DNA of 64,000 bases from Nitrobacter sp051535235 (GTDB lineage Bacteria; Pseudomonadota; Alphaproteobacteria; Rhizobiales; Xanthobacteraceae), in the NCBI RefSeq assembly GCF_051535235.1, contig NZ_JBPPLZ010000004.1, positions 310,001 to 374,000 of the forward strand, given 5' to 3'. The number at the start of each line of letters is the position of its first letter. The stretch's first letter is position 1. Positions 59,264 through 64,000 of this stretch are shown here, one piece after another. Made by a program: the position numbers and the translations under genes. The notes below the pieces were generated by a model, which had not been told where the DNA came from, made no database searches, and saw nothing but the letters and a program-made list of their open reading frames with translations.

Positions 59264-60127
59264 ATGAGCGGCGGGGCATCTGAAAGTTCGTCCGCTGCAT
59301 TCTGCGCGGAACTCGTGCGCAGCCACGATTTCGAAAACTATGCGGCAACGCTGTTCGCGCCGTTGCGTTGCCGCCGCGCGCTGCTGGCCCTTTATGCCTT
59401 CAACGTCGAGATCGCCAAGGTCAGGCAGCAGATCACCCAGCCGCTGGCCGGTGAAGTCCGTCTGCAATGGTGGACGGATGTGCTCTCAGGCGAGGGCCAC
59501 GGCGGCGTCGAGGGCAATCCGGTCGCGGCCGAACTGTTGCTCGCGATTCGTGATCATGGCCTGCCGGTCGAACGTCTGTCGCGGCTGATCGAGGCGCATC
59601 AGTTCGACCTCTACAACGATCCGATGCCGGACATGGCGGCGTTGGAGCAATATCTTGGTGATACATCGTGCGCGCTGTTTTCGCTCTCCGCGCGCATCGT
59701 CGGGCAGGAATCCGACGCGATGGATCATCTCGCGCGCCACGCCGGTCTTGCGCGCGGGATCGCTCAGGTGATCGCGATGATTGGTTTTGATGCGTCAAGG
59801 CGGCAGTCGTTCGTGCCGCTGCAATTGCTGGAGCAGCACGGCGTCGATCCGGAGCAGGTTTTCGCGGGTCACGACACGCCGGCGCTTCGCGCCGCGCTCC
59901 GCGGGCTGGCGGACGGCGCGCGATCGCATCTGGACAAGGCGATCGCCATGCTCCCGGAATTGCCGCCGGAACCGCGCGCTGTCTATCTCTCGCTCGCAAT
60001 GGTGCGCCGTGCGTTGAATGATCGGGTTCGCGCGGATAACGATCCCTTCATGCCGCAGCCTGCATCGCGGCTGCGCATTCTGTGGACGTTGTGGCGAGCC
60101 TCGCGCGCGAGGCCGTTTCGCGGCTGA
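59264..60127 (+). CDS. Squalene/phytoene-synthase-like protein (NDUFAF6 type)
   Basis: A 287-aa all-helical protein of the squalene/phytoene synthase superfamily. The first aspartate-rich motif expected in true synthases is replaced (RALLALYAFNVEIAKVRQQI), and the second region reads LARHAGLARGIAQVIAMI without DxxxD. This matches NDUFAF6, a complex I assembly factor, rather than a prenyl-condensing enzyme. ATG 59264 is preferred to GTG 59237. It directly follows the NDUFAF3-like gene. Confidence 0.8.
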   Translation: MSGGASESSSAAFCAELVRSHDFENYAATLFAPLRCRRALLALYAFNVEIAKVRQQITQPLAGEVRLQWWTDVLSGEGHGGVEGNPVAAELLLAIRDHGLPVERLSRLIEAHQFDLYNDPMPDMAALEQYLGDTSCALFSLSARIVGQESDAMDHLARHAGLARGIAQVIAMIGFDASRRQSFVPLQLLEQHGVDPEQVFAGHDTPALRAALRGLADGARSHLDKAIAMLPELPPEPRAVYLSLAMVRRALNDRVRADNDPFMPQPASRLRILWTLWRASRARPFRG

Positions 60128-60130
60128 CGA

Positions 60131-61231
60131 TCAGGATGGGAGTGCCTGATCGGTCGAAGCAAAATTGAAGCGGTCGCGCAGGTTTTTCCGGCTCTCCAGG
60201 ATACTGCGGAAGAACTCACGGTCCGCCGGGCTGGCGATCAGCGGCTCGATCAGATCGATCTGGTTCATCGCGATGAGCTGCAGGATTTCCGTGCGCACCT
60301 TGCCGTCCGCATCGCGCGGCAGGCGTGGAACGATCTGGATGTGCTCCGGCGGTTTCGGGTCGCCCGCCGAGCCGAGCGCCGAGCGCAACTGCGCTTCCAG
60401 TCCGGGCAGATCGGCTTCCACAAAGGCGTAGAGCCCGACGCCGCTGCGGCGATCCGCGAAGGCGACGATGGCCGCGTCGCGCACGTCGTTGTTTTCGCGG
60501 ATGCGCGCGATCAGCACCGGGGCGTCGTTGACGAGACGACGGCCGCCGCCTTCGCGGTCGGTGAAGCTGAACAGCCCGCGCGTAATGGCCTGATACACCT
60601 TCTTGCCGGTCATCAGCCAGGTGCGCGCGATAACCGACTTGCGCGCAAGAATCCTGCGCTCACTCAGCGTCAGGGCGCCCGGTGCATAAGTGCGCTTGTG
60701 TTTGAGGAGATGCCGCAGGTCTTCGTAAGCGGCGATCCGAAACAGCGGCGTGCGCCGCGTGAAGCAGGCCGCGAGCTGGAAGTCGGTCAGGTAGGCACGG
60801 CCGTCGCTGCCGCGCAGCCAGTTCTGTTCCTTGGCGAGATCGTTGTGGCAGATGCCGGCGCGATGCAGCTTGCGAAGCGCCGCCTTGGCGGAGCGGAAGT
60901 AGGCGACATCGCCGTGAGGCCTGGCAAGATGCAGCGCGACGCCGTCGATGAAGCCGCGCACCAGCGAGCGGCGGCCGTTCCACAACAGCTTCGGGCCGAC
61001 GCCGAGATCGCGCGCGAGCGTCAACGCCTTGCGTTCGCGCTCGAACAGATGCCGCGCGACGAGATAAGACCACCACGGCACCTGATCGAGCCGCCGCAGC
61101 ACCGCGTCGACCTCGCCGGAATCGGTGCGGAAACGTCCGCGCTCGACGGTCGAGAACACGTCGCGTTTCAGCAGGACTCCCTCGGTCCAGGTCGTGGACA
61201 GGAATGCGGCGTCCTGTTTCGGAAGAGGCAT
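60131..61231 (-). CDS. RIO-like protein kinase fused to AMP-binding C-terminal-like domain
   Basis: A 366-aa protein. Residues about 20-235 form a lipopolysaccharide-kinase/RIO-like kinase fold with a catalytic loop ICHNDLAKEQNWL and metal motif YLTDFQLAA (DFQ instead of DFG). Residues about 265-340 resemble the C-terminal domain of acyl-CoA synthetases (DVRDAAIVAFADRRSGVGLY ... PEHIQIVPRLPRDADGKVRT, including P-R-x-x-x-G-K). The adenylating N-terminal domain is missing. ATG 61231 chosen; the upstream frame overlaps trmFO regulatory space. Substrate unknown. Confidence 0.75.
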   Translation of the reverse strand: MPLPKQDAAFLSTTWTEGVLLKRDVFSTVERGRFRTDSGEVDAVLRRLDQVPWWSYLVARHLFERERKALTLARDLGVGPKLLWNGRRSLVRGFIDGVALHLARPHGDVAYFRSAKAALRKLHRAGICHNDLAKEQNWLRGSDGRAYLTDFQLAACFTRRTPLFRIAAYEDLRHLLKHKRTYAPGALTLSERRILARKSVIARTWLMTGKKVYQAITRGLFSFTDREGGGRRLVNDAPVLIARIRENNDVRDAAIVAFADRRSGVGLYAFVEADLPGLEAQLRSALGSAGDPKPPEHIQIVPRLPRDADGKVRTEILQLIAMNQIDLIEPLIASPADREFFRSILESRKNLRDRFNFASTDQALPS

Positions 61232-61256
61232 GAATGATCCTGAAAGGGCCGTTGAA

Positions 61257-62690
61257 CTACGCAGCCGCTGCCGGACGAAGCGCGTCCGCAATCCAGCGGT
61301 CGAGGTCCGATAGCGCGCGGGCACAGATCGCCTGTTTTTTCGCTGCCGTCTTTTCGTTGCCGCGCAGCCGCGTGCCGTCCGGCTTCTTCGTCGGCGGATT
61401 GGCGAGTGGCGGAAACAATCCGAAGTTGACGTTCATCGGCTGGAACGACCGCGGTCCGGCGTCGATGGTCTCGATGTGGCCGCCGGTGATGTGGCCGAGC
61501 AGCGCGCCGAGCGCCGTGGTGGGCGGCGGAGTCGAAAGCATCCGCGCGCGCGCGTCGGACGCGGCATAGAGGCCGGCGATCAGTCCGATTGCCGCGGATT
61601 CGACATAGCCTTCGCACCCCGTCATCTGCCCGGCGAAGCGCAACCGCGGCTCGGCGCGCAAGCGCAACTGTGAGTCGAGCAGTTTCGGCGAGTTCAGGAA
61701 GGTGTTGCGGTGCAGACCGCCGAGGCGAGCGAACTCCGCGTTCTCAAGACCCGGAATGGTGCGGAAGATGCGGGTCTGCGCGCCGTGCTTCAGCTTGGTC
61801 TGGAAGCCGACGATATTGTAAAGCGTGCCGAGCTTGTTGTCCTGCCGCAACTGCACGATGGCGTACGGCTTCACTGTGGGATCGTGCGGATTGGTCAGGC
61901 CGACCGGCTTCATCGGACCGTGACGCAACGTTTCGCGGCCGCGTTCAGCCATGACCTCGATCGGCAGGCAGCCGTCGAAGTAGGGCGTGTCGGTCTCCCA
62001 GTCCTTGAAGACGGCTTTCTCGCCCTCGATCAGTGCGTCCACGAAGGCGTGATACTGCGTCTCTGTCATCGGGCAATTGATGTAATCGGCGCCGCTGCCG
62101 CCGGGACCAATCTTGTCATAGCGCGACTGGAACCAGGCCTTCGACATGTCGATAGAGTCGCGATGGACGATCGGCGCGATCGCGTCGAAAAAAGCCAGGG
62201 CGGATTCATCGGTGAGCGCGCGGATCGCATCGGCGAGGGGGGCCGAGGTGAGGGGACCGGTGGCGACGATAACATTGCGCCAGGCCGCCGGAGGCAGGCC
62301 GGCGATCTCGGCGCGGCTGATCTCGATCAACGGGTGATCGCCGAGCGCTTTGGTCACGGCGGACGAAAAGCCCTCGCGATCCACCGCGAGCGCGCCGCCG
62401 GCCGGCACCTGATTGGCGTCGGCGCAACGCATGATCAGCGAACCCAGCCGGCGCATCTCGGTGTGAAGCAGTCCGACCGCGTTGTTCGCTGCATCGTCGG
62501 AACGGAACGAATTGGAGCAGACAAGTTCCGCCAGGCCATCGGTCTGGTGCGCCGCGGTCATCCGCTGCGGCCGCATCTCGTGCAACACCACCCGAACGCC
62601 GTTATTGGCGACCTGCCAGGCGGCCTCGGAGCCGGCGAGACCGCCACCGACGATATGAACGGCGGCGCTGGAGAAGTCGATCTGTGTCAT
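61257..62690 (-). CDS. trmFO: tRNA (m5U54) methyltransferase, folate- and FAD-dependent
   Basis: A 477-aa flavoprotein that methylates U54 of tRNA with methylenetetrahydrofolate. VHIVGGGLAGSEAAWQVANN is the FAD dinucleotide fold. LVCSNSFRSDDAANNAVGLL, YINCPMTETQYHAFVDALIE and FAGQMTGCEGYVESAAIGLI are family signatures with the catalytic Cys residues. Length is normal. Confidence 0.96.
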   Translation of the reverse strand: MTQIDFSSAAVHIVGGGLAGSEAAWQVANNGVRVVLHEMRPQRMTAAHQTDGLAELVCSNSFRSDDAANNAVGLLHTEMRRLGSLIMRCADANQVPAGGALAVDREGFSSAVTKALGDHPLIEISRAEIAGLPPAAWRNVIVATGPLTSAPLADAIRALTDESALAFFDAIAPIVHRDSIDMSKAWFQSRYDKIGPGGSGADYINCPMTETQYHAFVDALIEGEKAVFKDWETDTPYFDGCLPIEVMAERGRETLRHGPMKPVGLTNPHDPTVKPYAIVQLRQDNKLGTLYNIVGFQTKLKHGAQTRIFRTIPGLENAEFARLGGLHRNTFLNSPKLLDSQLRLRAEPRLRFAGQMTGCEGYVESAAIGLIAGLYAASDARARMLSTPPPTTALGALLGHITGGHIETIDAGPRSFQPMNVNFGLFPPLANPPTKKPDGTRLRGNEKTAAKKQAICARALSDLDRWIADALRPAAAA

Positions 62691-62936
62691 GGACGAAGGG
62701 GTAGCGCGTTTTCCGGCCCAGGGGAATCGCCTTTGCGGCAGCGGTCACGGAGTAGACGGTGTGCGGCGCTGTAGCCCTGAAGAGTTGCCCGCGATCGGCA
62801 ACAGTGAGTCGCCATAGTGATGAATATTTATTCATTACTACTGGCTTTGATTATTAGCTTTGCTGATCCCGCACTTTCGAAATTTCCCATGGCACCGTCA
62901 CGGGGCTGGAGCGCAAGCCGAACGTTCCTCACGCCA

Positions 62937-62964
62937 ACGGCCGTCTCGCGAACGAGACGGCCGT
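62937..62964. terminator. Strong hairpin downstream of the DUF2189 gene
   Basis: acggccgtctcg / cgagacggccgt, a perfect 12-bp stem with a 4-nt loop, 18 nt after the minus-strand stop at 62982. No long T-run. An AT-rich dyad (atgaata-tt-tattcat) lies at 62820-62835. Nothing else is seen in 62691-62981. Confidence 0.65.
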
Positions 62965-62981
62965 GTGGGAGGCGTCTTTCG

Positions 62982-63917
62982 TCAATCCGCACTATCGAAA
63001 TATCGGTGCTTGCGCCCGTAAGGCGGGAACAGGACAGACGGGAAGTCCGCCGCGTAGCGCTTTTCCCTTTCCGTTTCCGGAACTTCGTGTGCTGACGACG
63101 TCAAAGGGCTCTCGATCGCCTTGCGATAGAGGTGCCACGTCGCATGACCGAGCAACGGCATCACGACGGTGAGGCCGAGGAAGAACGGGATCGACCCGAT
63201 CACCAGCAGGACGGCGACGATCAAGCCCCATTCCGCGGCTGCGAGGGGATTCTTCGCAACCACGCGCATCGATGTCAGCATGGCGTCGGCCATGTCGGCG
63301 TGCTGATGAAGCATCAGCGGGAACGACACGATGCTGATCGACAGGGCGACGGCCGCGAACAGAAATCCGACGCCGCAGCCGACTACGATCAGGCGCCAGC
63401 CCTCGGGGGTGGTGAAGACGCGCCCGAGGAAATCGGGAATGACCGATGCCGGGGCGTTGCCGAAGGTGGACACGTAGATTGCGTGCGCTGTCGCCACCCA
63501 GACGAAGAAAATGACAAGCAACAGCGCGCCGAGTCCGAGCATCGAGCCGAACGACGGTGCCCGCAGCACGCGGAACGCGTGCCAGGCGGACGCATCCATG
63601 CCGAGTTCGCGCCGATAGCTCAGTTCATAAAGTCCGAGCGCCGCAAACGGTCCGATCAGCGCAAAGCCGGCGGCGATCGGAAACAGCAGCGGCAAGACCG
63701 AGTAGCCGAGAACCATCCGCGCCACCAGAATTCCGATTATGGGATAGATCACGCAAAGGACAATGGCGTGGCTGGGTACCGCCTTGAAGTCTTCCCAGCC
63801 CAGCCGCAGCGCATCGAAAAGGTCGGAGAGGCCGATGTGCCGGATAACCGGTCCGTCGGTGGCGACCGTTCCTGATTGTAGTCGTGATGGGGCGTCCACA
63901 GGATAAGAGGTGGCCAT
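62982..63917 (-). CDS. DUF2189 multi-pass membrane protein
   Basis: A 311-aa inner-membrane protein with six to seven helices, including AIVLCVIYPIIGILVARMVL, LGALLLVIFFVWVATAHAIY and GLIVAVLLVIGSIPFFLGLT. IRHIGLSDLFDALRLGWEDF and the GPFAALGLYELSYRREL region are typical of DUF2189 proteins. ATG 63917 follows GGGAGACAAC; the frame is open further upstream without support. Function unknown. Confidence 0.8.
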   Translation of the reverse strand: MATSYPVDAPSRLQSGTVATDGPVIRHIGLSDLFDALRLGWEDFKAVPSHAIVLCVIYPIIGILVARMVLGYSVLPLLFPIAAGFALIGPFAALGLYELSYRRELGMDASAWHAFRVLRAPSFGSMLGLGALLLVIFFVWVATAHAIYVSTFGNAPASVIPDFLGRVFTTPEGWRLIVVGCGVGFLFAAVALSISIVSFPLMLHQHADMADAMLTSMRVVAKNPLAAAEWGLIVAVLLVIGSIPFFLGLTVVMPLLGHATWHLYRKAIESPLTSSAHEVPETEREKRYAADFPSVLFPPYGRKHRYFDSAD

Positions 63918-64000
63918 GTTCGTTGTCTCCCTTTCACGGGGCCAATCCTCACGCCGTCCGTCAGAAGGCGCAGGTTTGCCCCTCCGGAAACCGATCACGA

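Noticed and set aside
1..64000. CRISPR array, rRNA genes or complete insertion sequence
   Set aside because: No regularly spaced repeats, no rRNA sequence and no transposase motif were found on either strand.

Overview
The window is high-GC alphaproteobacterial chromosome. Gene order and gene content point to the Bradyrhizobium / Rhodopseudomonas / Nitrobacter group (Nitrobacteraceae): an scpA-scpB-tatABC-serS-surE-pcm-nlpD-yajC-secDF core, ndv-type beta-1,3/1,6-glucan genes, and many short dispersed palindromic repeats typical of that group. The species is inferred from family knowledge only and was not checked against a database.

Layout. 1-10.3 kb: argS, a SPOR-domain envelope protein, nagZ, scpA/scpB, a GNAT acetyltransferase, gyrA and a small secreted protein. 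10.7-17.1 kb: coaD, two cyclophilins, queA-tgt (queuosine tRNA modification), a zinc-ribbon peptide, cysK and an orphan BrnA-like antitoxin. 17.2-19.4 kb: small secreted or DNA-binding hypothetical genes. 19,466-33,807: a 14.3 kb integrated element in tRNA-Lys(TTT), bounded by 46-bp direct repeats. 34.0-39.6 kb: an ndvB/ndvD/ndvC-like glucan locus. 39.8-45.3 kb: a coiled-coil envelope protein, glmU, small secreted proteins, tRNA-Asn(GTT) and a PCMT-like methyltransferase. 45.4-51.3 kb: tatABC, serS, a ClC antiporter, a double-glycine-leader peptide and surE. 51.4-64.0 kb: a response regulator, pcm, an NlpD-like LysM/M23 lipoprotein, a DUF815 ATPase, yajC-secD-secF, two complex I assembly-factor homologues, a kinase/AMP-binding-C fusion, trmFO and a DUF2189 membrane protein.

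The most interesting part is the 14.3 kb element. It has a P4-type tyrosine integrase, an AlpA-like regulator coupled to a cold-shock-domain protein, a DUF5906-type helicase, a terminase split into ATPase and nuclease ORFs, a tape-measure N-terminal fragment and a tail-fibre-like protein. It has no recognisable portal, capsid or tail-tube gene. It therefore looks like a phage satellite or a strongly reduced prophage. Three transcription units, at the left end, the middle and the right end, are each preceded by copies of the same 10-mer (ggggccacat) just downstream of a possible -10 box. This suggests one shared regulator. A perfect 39-bp inverted repeat built from 9-bp iterons follows the helicase gene and may be the replication origin. 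At the right end, a possible LexA box (GTTC-N7-GTTC) precedes a compact operon of a 64-aa protein, a previously hidden 52-aa membrane protein and a KAP-family NTPase, which is a candidate defence cargo.

Other unusual points in the core genome are a TGT enzyme whose three zinc cysteines are replaced, a SerRS carrying about 50 extra compositionally odd residues in its catalytic domain, an orphan double-glycine leader peptide, and a RIO-like kinase fused to an acyl-CoA-synthetase C-terminal domain.
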